Source: an uncultured Bacteroides sp. (GTDB taxonomy: Bacteria; Bacteroidota; Bacteroidia; Bacteroidales; Bacteroidaceae). From it: a stretch of DNA of 64,000 bases. The stretch spans positions 62,001-126,000 of the forward strand of contig CAUEFX010000003.1 in assembly GCA_958477465.1 (NCBI GenBank), given 5' to 3'. Position numbers and translations under genes: made by a program. The notes below the pieces were generated by a model. The model saw only the letters and a program-made list of their open reading frames with translations, did not search any database and was not told the DNA's origin. Below are positions 27,278 through 36,897 of this stretch, piece after piece; position 1 is the stretch's first letter; the number at the start of each line of letters is the position of its first letter.

Positions 27278-28984
27278 CTAATTGGTATAACCAGGATTCT
27301 GTTCTAATACAGCCTCTGTATTCCGTTCAATCTCACTGTATGGAATCGGCCACAAATTATGATACTCTTGCATAGACAGTCCGCTTGATTCGCCTTCCTT
27401 ACCATCTCTTCCTATATAGGTAGAATTATACTTCTTGGTGCGTTCGACCAGTTTACCCATACGGCAAAGTGTACACATTCTCAGTTCTTCAAAAGTCAGT
27501 TCGCGCAAACGTTCATCAAGCAAATAGTCTATATCGACATCAGCCGGTTCAACCAAAGGTGCATTCGAACGGGAACGGACGGTATTAATATCATCTGCAG
27601 CCTTCTCTTTGTCCCCTTTATTCAAATAAGCTTCTGCACGGAGCAAATAGGTTTCTGCCAACCGGCATATATAAGAATCCCTATATCTATGCTGGGCAGC
27701 GCTGGTAACCACATGTTCACCAAATCCTGTCAAGACAGGATTTCCGTCACGGTCTTTTTGCCAAAGTTCTTCAGGCACACTTCCACTTACTGTTTTCATA
27801 AAGAACGGATACCAATTCCGAAAGCGATGCGCCTGTGTACAATAGCCATCAGCCACAAACCATTTTCCATAAGCCGGAGATGCAGGATTATCAATCTTGA
27901 AATCACGGACAATCAAGTAAGGAGCATTCCGTAAGTCACCTTCTTCCCATATTTCATCTGTAACATGTTTTGTCGGTTGCATCCATCCGGCACCGGCACC
28001 TCCTTTTTCCATCGTTCTACTGAAGGCTGTAGTCGTAACTCCATCTACCGTAATTGTAATTGTATAATATTGCGGAATGAAAGTAAATGCCAATCGGTCT
28101 AAAAAGTAAGTATTGGAAGCAGGATTCAGATAATCATACTGAGCGACCCACAATGACTCGGTATTCCCGGATCCCCGATTCTGATTGTTAATCTTGAACA
28201 AATCAGAAAACGGACTTCCCTCTTTATCGGAAGCAGATCCGAAACGCTTGGTCATTAATGCCATAGCAGGATACTCTATTACATCCGTAGCCGTTTTAAT
28301 CGCTTCATCGTTATTTCCGAGACAGATGTAGACTTCTGCCAGGAAATGCTGCGCCACCTGTTTGGAAACTTCACCATCACGGACATTATCTATGTTATCC
28401 AGGAGAGAGATGGCTTCCAGCAAGTCATTCTTGCACTGAATATATACTTCCTCTCTTGTAGCCCTTACCGCATCACGACGGATACCGGTTATCTCTTCCA
28501 ATAACAATGGCACTCCGCCATACAGATTTGCCAGGATTTTGTACCCGAAAGCTCTGATACATAAGGCTTGCCCGCAAAGTTTGTTTTTAGTTGCTTCGTC
28601 AATATTGGTATCCTTAATACGGGTAAGTATCAGATTTGCCTGATTAATATATGAATAAGAAAATCTCCATATATTAAGTACCTCTCCGGCTGTCGGAATC
28701 ATATTCGCCTTATAGGTATTCAGCAATTTGGTATCGTATGCAGCATGTGCCAAATCTGTTGCATACATCAATGCATACCTACTATTCTGGCTACCCTCGA
28801 ACAGCTGATACCTGACACCATAATAAAGATAATTCACTGCAGCCTGAAAATCGGATGCTGTCACCAATGAGTTTTCCGCTGTATATATTGATAACGGTTT
28901 TTCCTTTAAAAATTCATTCTCATCGCAAGAATTAAGAACACAACCTGCGAAAACGGCAAGAAGGAATGTTTTTATTGATTTCAT
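27278..28984 (-). CDS. SusD/RagB family nutrient-binding outer membrane lipoprotein
   Basis: This 568-residue protein has a lipoprotein signal (FAGCVLNSCDENEFL, Cys near residue 19) and the SusD helical fold with TPR-like repeats, including ALCIRAFGYKILANLYGGVPLLLEE and the C-terminal DERLRELTFEELRMCTLCRMG segment. SusD proteins cap the SusC channel and bind the target glycan at the cell surface. It follows susC by 17 bp. Confidence 0.95.
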   Translation of the reverse strand: MKSIKTFLLAVFAGCVLNSCDENEFLKEKPLSIYTAENSLVTASDFQAAVNYLYYGVRYQLFEGSQNSRYALMYATDLAHAAYDTKLLNTYKANMIPTAGEVLNIWRFSYSYINQANLILTRIKDTNIDEATKNKLCGQALCIRAFGYKILANLYGGVPLLLEEITGIRRDAVRATREEVYIQCKNDLLEAISLLDNIDNVRDGEVSKQVAQHFLAEVYICLGNNDEAIKTATDVIEYPAMALMTKRFGSASDKEGSPFSDLFKINNQNRGSGNTESLWVAQYDYLNPASNTYFLDRLAFTFIPQYYTITITVDGVTTTAFSRTMEKGGAGAGWMQPTKHVTDEIWEEGDLRNAPYLIVRDFKIDNPASPAYGKWFVADGYCTQAHRFRNWYPFFMKTVSGSVPEELWQKDRDGNPVLTGFGEHVVTSAAQHRYRDSYICRLAETYLLRAEAYLNKGDKEKAADDINTVRSRSNAPLVEPADVDIDYLLDERLRELTFEELRMCTLCRMGKLVERTKKYNSTYIGRDGKEGESSGLSMQEYHNLWPIPYSEIERNTEAVLEQNPGYTN

Positions 28985-29001
28985 AATTGCATCAATTTTT
29001 A

Positions 29002-32000
29002 TTAAAAACTAAAATTAATACCAAACGTATAACTTCTCATGAGAGGATAGGCTGTTTCTACAAGCCCTGTTCCCGACTCAGGATCCCATCCGTCCCAATC
29101 GGTTATCGTAAAAAGATTTTTTCCTGTTACGTATAATTTCAGATAATCTATTCCGATCTTCTTCATCCATTTGGACGGGAAAGTATATGCCAGCGTCAAG
29201 TCTTGCAATCGCACAAAATTACGTTGAACCAATGGAGAATAAGCGTTACCTAATACAGACGGATAAGTTCCGATCTGACGATACCGGGCATCTGGATTCT
29301 CTGGAGTCCAATAGTCGAAACTGAAAGAGTTATATTGATAAATATAATCCGGATTGGCCAAAGCACTTGCAGGACGCCCGTAGTAATATTTATTGCCACC
29401 CTGAATTGAATTAACAAACACCTTCAGCTCCCAGTTTTTATAATTAAATGTATTCTGAATACTGAAACGATAAGCAGGATCCGTGTACCCAAGTATCTGG
29501 CGATCATTAGCAGCGGTAATCTTTCCATCCCCATCCAAATCCTCTACTTTATAAGTTCCGTAAGTAAAACCTTCGGGAATCCTTCCTGCCAGATGATCCT
29601 CCATCTGCCACATTCCGGTTTGTTTGTAATCATAGATAACGCCATAAGGCTCATCTATAAAAATATTACTGGAAACCAAATCATCTTCCTTACCGTCTCC
29701 ATCCGCATCAATACCTGTTATACTGACAACCTTATTCCTGTTTAAAGAAAAATTAAATGTCACATCCCAACTAAAATCCTTTGTCTTGACAGGAACTCCC
29801 GTTATGCTGAATTCCGTTCCCCAGTTAGACAATTTACCAATATTGCTGGTATTGGACCATACCGCATTATAATTAGGAAGACTGACAGCATAAAGCAAAT
29901 CGTGTGTACTTGATTTGTAATACTCAATAGAGCCGAACAGTCTATTGTTCAGCAAGCTAAAGTCAACTCCGACATTGAACGTATTGGTTGTTTCCCATTT
30001 CAGGTCATTATTCGCCATGGTCAGAACATGAACTCCCTTCTCTGCCGAAGCTCCATCACCGTAAAGATAAGCATCCGTAAAGCCCAAAGTTGCCAGTGTC
30101 TGATAGCGTGACACTGTACGATTTCCGCTCACTCCATAAGATAAACGAAGTTTAAGGTCATCCAGCCAATTAACTTTTCCTTTGATAAAATCTTCTTCAC
30201 TAATGCGCCAAGCAACGGCAGCAGAGGGGAAAACCGCAAACTTGTTATTACGACCAAAGCCCGAAAAGCCGTCGCGTCTGACTGTTCCGGTGAATATGTA
30301 ACGGTCGTTATATGTATATCCCAAGCGAAGCATGGAATACAGGCTGGCTTCCTCCCAAGCGGAAGAAGAGATATATTGCTGGTCGCTCTTTGCTGCCTGC
30401 AAATAATTATATCCCAACACCGTATTTGTAAAATTGGTTCCTGAAGCTCCCGTAGATTCATACTGACGCTTTTCGACACCATACACAAAAGTCATATTTA
30501 TATCATGTTTCCCGAACAGGCGTTTATACGTCAATATATTGTCAAGAGTCCAATCATACTGGCTTGCATTCGTCTTACTTCCATTGGCCAACTCATTTTC
30601 ATCCTTACGTCTGAATGTAAAAGTTTTCGCCGTAATCAAATTCTGAGAGAAATTCATCCGATAGTTCAAACCTTTAACAAATGGCACATTCAAATCCAAA
30701 TAGAAATTAGCCATAATATTATACCGTTTCTGAAGATCATCGTTCTCGATTTCTTTCATCGGGTTGTATATAGACAAATAAGGATACGTGATCTGCTCTC
30801 CGTCATCATCTGTTAAAGAAACCAAAGGAGATAAATGAATAACATTGGCCAATGACGGCGAAGCACCCGAATAATCACTTAATGTAAAGAATGACTGCGT
30901 ACCGACTTTCAACCAGTCCGTTATCTTAGTATCCAGATTAATGCGGATGTTGTATCTTTTATAAGTATCATTTATAATCACATTATTCTGGTCTACATAT
31001 CCCAATGACATATAATAGCTGCTCAATGTATTTTTACCGCGAATACTCAAATCATGAGACTGAATATAGGGATTATTGTTTGTAAAAGTATCCCACCAAT
31101 TTGTATCCGTTCCGTCCAGATAGCCGTTCACGGCATGCGAATCCATCAAATGATTCGTTACATCCCAATCCGGATTCAGCGATGACAGATCATCCCCCAT
31201 ACGACTCTCTTCAAGAAAGCGATCGGCCACAAACTGCAAATAATCCTCCCGATTCATTGGCTTCATCTTATTGGTAGACAGTTCTTGTACTGAATATGAA
31301 CCGTTGTACTCCAATTTGGGCTTTCCAACCACTTTTGCTGATTTTGATGTAATCAATATAACACCATTACTGGCTTGAGAACCATAAATAGCCGCTGCAC
31401 TTGCGTCCTTCAATACATCAATGGACTCTATGTCATTCGTATTGATATCAACCAGATTTCCGCGGAAAATGATACCGTCCAGTACAATCAGAGGAGCTGT
31501 CGTGCCTGAGATGGAGTTCCGGCCACGTATTGAAATACTGGGATCAGCACCTGCCGTAGTTACTGCTCCTACATTCAAGCCGGGTACTGTACCTTGAAGA
31601 GCAGAAGCCAGACTTATATTGGGAGATTCTTTCAATGTGTTCAAATCTGCACGTACAACAGAACCAGCCAAATCTTTTTTCTTCGCAGTACCATATCCGA
31701 TTACCACAACTTCATCCAACGTTTTTGTATCTTCCTCCAAGACGACATTACAAGATGATACCTCTTTCCTCACCTTTACCACCTGAGTCAGATACCCTAC
31801 ATAACTAAATTGAAGTTCGTCGCCGGAAATATCCAATGTGTACCTTCCATCTATATCAGTGATCGTTCCACGGGAAGTCTCTCCTTTTTCCATGACAGTA
31901 ACCCCGATAATAGGGACTCCGTCCTTATCTACTACCGTACCGGTTATCTTTCTTTTGCTAACTTGCCGAGGAGAGGTATTTTCTTCTCTTTTCGAGAATA

Positions 32001-32352
32001 CAATATAATTATTGGCATTCTCGTACTTAAGCTTCTTGTCCTTTACCAACTCATCAAGCAGGTCACTGACCTTTCCTTTTCTTTTAGAGAAAGTAATTTG
32101 TTGCTTTACATTCAGCTCTCCGCTATTATACACTATCAGATAGTCTGTTTGTTTTTCTATTTCCGCGAAAAGCTTCTCTACGGTTATTGTATTTGAAGAT
32201 AATTCTATAATAGAGTTCTGTGCTTTACTATTAGTTGCATACAACTGAAAAACGCAAACAAACATAATAATTGATGCAAATTTCATAATATTTAAGATTC
32301 TACAGTCCGTTTTTAGGCACAAAAAATGCCTTAACAAAGGATTTATTTTCAT
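29002..32352 (-). CDS. SusC/RagA TonB-dependent transporter with STN domain
   Basis: This 1116-residue outer-membrane transporter has a signal region (residues 20-45), an STN secretin/TonB N-terminal domain (about 50-120, IIELSSNTITVEKLFAEIEKQ), a carboxypeptidase-D-regulatory-like domain (GTVVDKDGVPIIGVTVMEKG), the TonB box/plug (LDEVVVIGYGTAKKKDLAGS) and a 22-strand barrel. The STN domain is the part that signals to a FecR anti-sigma factor, and such a gene lies directly upstream. ATG 32352 is used; ATG 32286 is possible. Confidence 0.95.
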   Translation of the reverse strand: MKINPLLRHFLCLKTDCRILNIMKFASIIMFVCVFQLYATNSKAQNSIIELSSNTITVEKLFAEIEKQTDYLIVYNSGELNVKQQITFSKRKGKVSDLLDELVKDKKLKYENANNYIVFSKREENTSPRQVSKRKITGTVVDKDGVPIIGVTVMEKGETSRGTITDIDGRYTLDISGDELQFSYVGYLTQVVKVRKEVSSCNVVLEEDTKTLDEVVVIGYGTAKKKDLAGSVVRADLNTLKESPNISLASALQGTVPGLNVGAVTTAGADPSISIRGRNSISGTTAPLIVLDGIIFRGNLVDINTNDIESIDVLKDASAAAIYGSQASNGVILITSKSAKVVGKPKLEYNGSYSVQELSTNKMKPMNREDYLQFVADRFLEESRMGDDLSSLNPDWDVTNHLMDSHAVNGYLDGTDTNWWDTFTNNNPYIQSHDLSIRGKNTLSSYYMSLGYVDQNNVIINDTYKRYNIRINLDTKITDWLKVGTQSFFTLSDYSGASPSLANVIHLSPLVSLTDDDGEQITYPYLSIYNPMKEIENDDLQKRYNIMANFYLDLNVPFVKGLNYRMNFSQNLITAKTFTFRRKDENELANGSKTNASQYDWTLDNILTYKRLFGKHDINMTFVYGVEKRQYESTGASGTNFTNTVLGYNYLQAAKSDQQYISSSAWEEASLYSMLRLGYTYNDRYIFTGTVRRDGFSGFGRNNKFAVFPSAAVAWRISEEDFIKGKVNWLDDLKLRLSYGVSGNRTVSRYQTLATLGFTDAYLYGDGASAEKGVHVLTMANNDLKWETTNTFNVGVDFSLLNNRLFGSIEYYKSSTHDLLYAVSLPNYNAVWSNTSNIGKLSNWGTEFSITGVPVKTKDFSWDVTFNFSLNRNKVVSITGIDADGDGKEDDLVSSNIFIDEPYGVIYDYKQTGMWQMEDHLAGRIPEGFTYGTYKVEDLDGDGKITAANDRQILGYTDPAYRFSIQNTFNYKNWELKVFVNSIQGGNKYYYGRPASALANPDYIYQYNSFSFDYWTPENPDARYRQIGTYPSVLGNAYSPLVQRNFVRLQDLTLAYTFPSKWMKKIGIDYLKLYVTGKNLFTITDWDGWDPESGTGLVETAYPLMRSYTFGINFSF

Positions 32353-32423
32353 ATCTTTGTTTCTAAATTAAGTTAATGAATTCTGATATTTAATTGGGTA
32401 CGGAATGCGTTTGCTTATTTTTC

Positions 32424-32453
32424 AATCGGTGGATGTGGCCGCATCTGCCGATT
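32424..32453 (-). terminator. Hairpin between fecR-like and susC genes
   Basis: On the minus strand AATCGGCAGATGCG pairs imperfectly with the ending ...CACATCCACCGATT, followed by an A-rich run rather than a clear T-run. It may attenuate read-through from the anti-sigma gene into susC, whose level usually differs from that of its regulators. Confidence 0.35.
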
Positions 32454-32529
32454 TTTCATATCACCAACGCATGATAAATGACTCTTTATATATCCATAGG
32501 CTTTCTGTTTTTAATAGTTCGACAATAGG

Positions 32530-33492
32530 TTAACGATATAGTATAATTTTATTGGAATCTTCCTCTCTCTTTATTTTAAAAGGATGAACCTTTTGAATGA
32601 TACGCAGCACTTCCATTATTCCATCTCTCTGCCTGAATTTTCCGGTACATTCATAGCCCAAAATTTCAGAGTTCAGCACTGTTATCTCTACATCATAATA
32701 AAGTTCCAACTTTTTCAGTATGTCTGCAAGCGGTTTCTTATTAAAGGCATACAATCCTTCTTTCCAAATGACAGGAGATTCCGTTATACCCTCTACATAG
32801 AATCTGCCGCCAGCCTCTGTCAGTAATTGATTGGGTTTCAATATGACTCCATGCTGTTCTTGATTGGATTTATAGACCTTGACAGCACCTTCAAGCAAAG
32901 CAACAGACAACATGCCTTTGGAATAGCTGAATACATTGAACTTTGTCCCCAATGCTCTAATGTCTGCTTTATCGGTAGAAACAATAAAAGGAATATCTCC
33001 TTTTGCCACTTCAAAAAAGGCTTCACCGCTCAATTTTACCCTTCGCTCTTCTCCAAACACAGATGGATAACTCAATACAGACCCGGCATTGACCCATACC
33101 TTACTTCCATCCGGCAATATAATATGAGCTCTTTGACCGGGAGGAACTGACAATTCTTGAGTTATCGGTGAATTATCATCGCCACCTGCAGTCAAACAAG
33201 TAATCCAGTAAGTAGAAAATACACATACCAATATGACCGCTGCATAACGCAAGATATTCCACAGTATTTTCTTTCCCTTTTCTGCGGTTCGTACTTTCAT
33301 GAAATTATGCAGACTCTCCTCACCCCGCACCATGTTCTTTTTCTGCGAATGAAGCGAAAACAGAGACTGCAGATTCTGATACTCCATCATCTGCTGCTTC
33401 AATTCCTTATCGGCAAAAGCTTCTTCCAATAAAGCCTTTCTTTCGGCCTTATCAAGCTCATTTGCATAATATTTTATAATTCGTTCATCCAT
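32530..33492 (-). CDS. FecR-family anti-sigma factor
   Basis: This 320-residue inner-membrane regulator has a cytoplasmic N-terminal sigma-binding part (about residues 1-80), one membrane helix (about 85-105), a periplasmic FecR domain (SVPPGQRAHIILPDGSKVWVN, LSGEAFFEVAKG, GTKFNVFSY) and a C-terminal DUF4974-like STN-interacting domain. It should hold the upstream ECF sigma inactive until the STN domain of SusC signals that substrate is bound. Confidence 0.94.
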   Translation of the reverse strand: MDERIIKYYANELDKAERKALLEEAFADKELKQQMMEYQNLQSLFSLHSQKKNMVRGEESLHNFMKVRTAEKGKKILWNILRYAAVILVCVFSTYWITCLTAGGDDNSPITQELSVPPGQRAHIILPDGSKVWVNAGSVLSYPSVFGEERRVKLSGEAFFEVAKGDIPFIVSTDKADIRALGTKFNVFSYSKGMLSVALLEGAVKVYKSNQEQHGVILKPNQLLTEAGGRFYVEGITESPVIWKEGLYAFNKKPLADILKKLELYYDVEITVLNSEILGYECTGKFRQRDGIMEVLRIIQKVHPFKIKREEDSNKIILYR

Positions 33493-33571
33493 TCTTTCTC
33501 TTATTTTATGTTATGTATACGTTCCGAAAGAAAAAATCCGCCAAAAAGAAATCTTTTTTTTTGCGGATTTA

Positions 33572-33627
33572 GAGTCTGTTTAATTTTTATCAGCATTCCT
33601 TTAAAGGGAAAATTTAAACAGGTTTTC
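33572..33627. repeat. Short element of the AAATTTAAACAGG family, copy E3
   Basis: GAGTCTGTTTAATTTTT at the left and AAAATTTAAACAGG at the right form terminal inverted repeats around only ~25 bp, including CCTTTAAAGGG. It is a shortened relative of E1 and E2, located between the sigma and anti-sigma genes near the sigma stop codon. Confidence 0.55.
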
Positions 33628-33632
33628 ATATT

Positions 33633-34181
33633 TCAAGAGAGAGTAAAAAGGAAGAGAAATAGTGGTATACAGTCCTTTAGCTCTTCACGCAATTTCTTAT
33701 AAGCTATTGCCATTTGAGATTCTACAGTATTGACTGAAATCTGCAGTTCTTGGGCAATATCCTTTTGCTTTTTTCCCTCGAGCTTACTCATAATGAATAT
33801 TTTACGGCAACATTCCGGAAGTTTCTTCAAGGCTATGTCCAAACGAGCTTCAAGAGTATCTTCATCCGGAAAATCGACATCAAGAATATCCAAGGAATCT
33901 AATTTCATACGAAGAGCCAATGTCGACTCCGTCTGGATCTCACAGATCGCTTCATGTTCTTTCAGTTTCTTGCTTAGGTAATCCAAACATTTGTTTTTTA
34001 TGGAAGTAAAAAAATAAGCGACCCAGTTCAATTGAGTGTCCAACAATTCCCGCCTCTCATACAGATGAAGAAAAACATCTTGAACTATATTCTCAGCATC
34101 AGACTCGGATGACACATATTCTGTAGCAAAGTACACCGCCCGCGAATACCAAGTTATATAAAACGTTTCAAAATCGACCAT
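33633..34181 (-). CDS. ECF-type RNA polymerase sigma-70 factor
   Basis: This 182-residue sigma factor has region 2 (YVSSESDAENIVQDVFLHLYERRE, about residues 22-45) and region 4 (LPECCRKIFIMSKLEGKKQKDIAQELQISVNTVESQM, about 125-165, the helix-turn-helix). It pairs with the FecR anti-sigma gene 140 bp downstream and should drive the SusCD/enzyme genes. ATG 34181 is chosen over a TTG one codon upstream. A leader of about 145 bases, homologous to that of the C10 protease gene, precedes it. Confidence 0.93.
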   Translation of the reverse strand: MVDFETFYITWYSRAVYFATEYVSSESDAENIVQDVFLHLYERRELLDTQLNWVAYFFTSIKNKCLDYLSKKLKEHEAICEIQTESTLALRMKLDSLDILDVDFPDEDTLEARLDIALKKLPECCRKIFIMSKLEGKKQKDIAQELQISVNTVESQMAIAYKKLREELKDCIPLFLFLFTLS

Positions 34182-34213
34182 CAATCAGTAATCAAATTAT
34201 ATACCTAACTAAA

Positions 34214-34420
34214 ACTTCCCCTCCAAATAGAAGTGGGAATATATCAGATTCTCCGATATTTCCGTAAATTAACCATCAGCAAACAGTTGATTTACAAACA
34301 TCCTGAATTTTCTGTTATGAACACAAAAATAGGGAAAAATTAAGTAAAATGAAAAAAATCCAACGATTAAAGATTCAACCTTTATCCTATTTCCAACCTC
34401 ATTCCCCCATTTTGGCTCGG
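34214..34420 (-). promoter_or_regulatory. Shared promoter/leader repeat, copy 1 (PUL sigma gene)
   Basis: The segment is homologous over its whole length to 63185-63393. Shared blocks include CAAACAGTTGATTTACAAAC, CTCCGATNT, GTAAATTA and ATGAAAAAAA (plus-strand reading). In both copies the minus strand has a -7-type box in the same place (here 34324-34331, TATTTTTG), giving a leader of about 140 bases before the start codon of the gene. Confidence 0.65.
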
Positions 34421-34704
34421 ACTATTTATTCCGCCGTCCCTCGCTGGAGAAAACGTCTTTCTCTCCACCGTAAAAAGGCCAGAGATATGGATAAAAGTTA
34501 CAAGATATGCGAATAAACTGACATAAATTCCTCATATCGTGTTTTTTGCTAACATACACTTCAATTTAAAAGCGGCAAATAGAGAAAAAAGTGCATAAAA
34601 AGATGGATTAAATGCACTTTTTCCTGCATATTTCCAGATAAAAGAGGATAAATATGCACTTTTACCCAGCAGATTAATGCACTTTTACCCGGTTGAAAGC
34701 TTCA

Positions 34705-34743
34705 GTTTCTCGTAGAGGAACGACTCGTTCCTCTACGAGAAAC
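34705..34743. repeat. Perfect 19-bp hairpin
   Basis: GTTTCTCGTAGAGGAACGA is followed after a single C by its exact reverse complement. It lies in the PUL-pyrH intergenic region just after the last ATGCACTTTT repeat. No gene ends nearby on either strand close enough for an ordinary terminator. Confidence 0.8.
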
Positions 34744-35272
34744 CATAAGAATCTCTAGGGGGAAACTATATTTTGTCTTGTCGGGTGGACTTTTTATGCT
34801 AACAGCAGACTGAATTCAGACTGTTTTAAAATAGAATAAAGAATAATATATGTATATTTTTAAGACAAATTGAAAGCTAAATACAGAAACGAGAATCTTT
34901 ACCATAACGATTCAACCATTTTGGTGTCTTTGGGAAATATTTTATATGAAAATGCAGACGATTTTTAGTTTCAACCCCATCCTCTACTTTAATAACGGAA
35001 TTCTGCATCAACTAAAATATCATATTGACATTTTGTAAAAGTACTTTTTTTTTCGAAGAAGTCCGGCCGTGTGCTTCTATTATCCGGCGGTGTATTTCAA
35101 CAACAGTGTCCACCTCTGCCACAATCAAACGCCCGTTCCATTTTTGTCTGCAATGAACTTTTTTCCCCGGTAAATGTGGCAACCTCTCAAAACGCCTTTT
35201 TACTTCATAAAAGCGTTTTAAATGAAAGAACCGTGGTTTCAGCACCCATAGTAACATTTTGATTACCCAAAT

Positions 35273-35305
35273 TTTGGCATTGTCAAAATTGAATGTGTAT
35301 ATTTG
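35273..35305 (+). promoter_or_regulatory. Predicted pyrH promoter
   Basis: TTTG (35273-35276), 21-bp spacer, then TATATTTG (35298-35305): a close match to the Bacteroides sigma-ABfr consensus. It gives a leader of about 65 bases before the pyrH start codon. Confidence 0.6.
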
Positions 35306-35376
35306 TAGACTTTATGGCAAGGACTGATTGCCTGTAACAATACGCTGTTAAGTGTTATTTAATAAATATATATCTT

Positions 35377-36087
35377 ATGACAAAATACAAGAGAATTCTA
35401 TTGAAGCTCAGCGGTGAAAGCCTGATGGGAGAAAAGAAAAGCGGCATCGATGAAAAGAGGCTGGCTGAATATGCCATGCAAATCAAAGAGATCCACGAAC
35501 AAGGAGTGCAGATAGGTATTGTAATCGGCGGAGGTAACTTCTTTCGCGGATTGACCGGTGCCGGTAAGGGATACGACCGTGTAAAAGGAGATCAGATGGG
35601 GATGCTGGCTACCGTGATGAACAGCCTCGCCCTCAGCTCGGCATTGGTGGCAGCCGACGTGAAAGCCCGCGTACTGACAGCTATCCGTATGGAACCGATA
35701 GGCGAATTCTACAGCAAATGGAAAGCCATTGAATATATGGAAGCCGGAGAAATCGTGATTATGTCTGCCGGAACCGGCAATCCTTTCTTTACTACCGATA
35801 CGGGTTCTTCTCTCCGCGGCATCGAAATAGAAGCCGACGTCATGCTGAAAGGCACACGGGTAGACGGTATTTATACGGCCGATCCGGAAAAAGACCCGAC
35901 TGCCACCAAATTCAATGACATCACCTACGATGAAGTGTTGAAGCGCGGTCTGAAAGTAATGGATCTCACAGCCACTTGTATGTGCAAAGAAAACAATCTG
36001 CCGATTGTAGTATTCGATATGGATACTGTAGGAAATCTGAAGAAAGTCATCGACGGAAAAGAAATCGGCACAGTGGTGCATAATTAA
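35377..36087 (+). CDS. pyrH: UMP kinase
   Basis: This 236-residue amino-acid-kinase-fold enzyme phosphorylates UMP to UDP. It has the N-terminal KRILLKLSGESLMG motif, GIVIGGGNFFRG, the GTGNPFFTTDTGSSLRGIE motif binding UMP, and DGIYTADPEKDPTA. Length and motifs are standard. It is followed by frr after 83 bp, the usual bacterial order (pyrH-frr), although frr has its own promoter here. Confidence 0.96.
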   Translation: MTKYKRILLKLSGESLMGEKKSGIDEKRLAEYAMQIKEIHEQGVQIGIVIGGGNFFRGLTGAGKGYDRVKGDQMGMLATVMNSLALSSALVAADVKARVLTAIRMEPIGEFYSKWKAIEYMEAGEIVIMSAGTGNPFFTTDTGSSLRGIEIEADVMLKGTRVDGIYTADPEKDPTATKFNDITYDEVLKRGLKVMDLTATCMCKENNLPIVVFDMDTVGNLKKVIDGKEIGTVVHN

Positions 36088-36094
36088 CAGCATA

Positions 36095-36126
36095 TTTGCA
36101 GATAAGCAAAAAATAACCTACTTTTG
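36095..36126 (+). promoter_or_regulatory. Predicted frr promoter
   Basis: TTTG at 36095-36098, 20-bp spacer and TACTTTTG at 36119-36126 match the Bacteroides promoter consensus. It lies just after the pyrH stop and 44 bp before the frr start codon. Confidence 0.6.
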
Positions 36127-36170
36127 TTCTATATTCAGTGAAAATAGCAAAACTATAAAAATTAAAAGAT

Positions 36171-36731
36171 ATGATAGACGTTAAGACTTGTATCAACGAT
36201 TCACAAGAGAAAATGGATATGGCCGTCATGTACCTGGAAGAGGCTTTGGCTCATATCCGCGCCGGAAAAGCAAGTACGAGACTATTGGACGGAATCCGTG
36301 TAGACTCTTACGGAAGCATGGTGCCGATTAGTAACGTAGCAGCCGTAACGACACCGGATGCGCGTAGCATCACGATCAAGCCGTGGGACAAAAGCATGTT
36401 CCGTGTAATCGAAAAGGCAATCATTGACTCCGACCTGGGCATCATGCCCGAAAACAATGGGGAAATCATCCGCATCGGTATTCCTCCATTGACAGAAGAG
36501 CGCCGTAAACAATTGGCAAAACAATGTAAAGCCGAAGGCGAAACAGCCAAAGTAAGTGTACGTAATGCACGCCGTGACGGTATAGACGCACTGAAAAAAG
36601 CGGTAAAGGAAGGTCTCGCTGAAGATGAACAAAAGAACGCCGAAGCCAAACTGCAAAAGATTCATGATAAGTATATCAAGCAAATCGATGATATGTTGGC
36701 CGAAAAGGATAAAGAGATAATGACAGTGTAA
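36171..36731 (+). CDS. frr: Ribosome recycling factor
   Basis: This 186-residue protein has the RRF three-helix bundle with GKASTRLLDGIRVDSYGS, PWDKSMFRVIEKAI and the basic RRKQLAKQCK helix, then KVSVRNARRDGIDALKK. It releases ribosomes from mRNA after termination together with EF-G. Length and motifs are those of canonical RRF. Confidence 0.97.
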   Translation: MIDVKTCINDSQEKMDMAVMYLEEALAHIRAGKASTRLLDGIRVDSYGSMVPISNVAAVTTPDARSITIKPWDKSMFRVIEKAIIDSDLGIMPENNGEIIRIGIPPLTEERRKQLAKQCKAEGETAKVSVRNARRDGIDALKKAVKEGLAEDEQKNAEAKLQKIHDKYIKQIDDMLAEKDKEIMTV

Positions 36732-36762
36732 AACCGGTTGGCAACGCTGTTCTGCTGAAAAC

Positions 36763-36801
36763 CCTTATCAGTTGAAGGTCAAGAATTTTCAACTGATAAG
36801 G
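36763..36801 (+). terminator. 14-bp perfect hairpin downstream of frr
   Basis: CCTTATCAGTTGAA (36763-36776) and TTCAACTGATAAGG (36788-36801) flank an 11-base loop. There is no strong T-run after it, so termination is uncertain. The same words (TTTCAAC, AACTATCA) recur in direct copies up to the rsgA start. Confidence 0.45.
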
Positions 36802-36897
36802 ACTTTCGATTGATTGGCAACTATCAACTATTGATGATTGACAACTATCAGCGAATAAAAAGACTTTCAACAGATAGAAAACTTTCAACTACATAAT

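Larger units (their letters stand above)
34182..35376. other. 1.2-kb gene-free region between PUL and pyrH
   Basis: No convincing gene is present; a short minus-strand frame at 35012-35257 has no recognisable domain and no ribosome-binding context. The region contains the sigma-factor leader repeat (34214-34420), three copies of ATGCACTTTT spaced over 34605-34690, a perfect 19-bp hairpin (34705-34743) and the pyrH promoter (35273-35305). Confidence 0.7.

Noticed and set aside
35012..35257. 81-residue minus-strand frame in the PUL-pyrH gap
   Set aside because: No domain, no ribosome-binding context, and composition unlike neighbouring genes; more likely chance.
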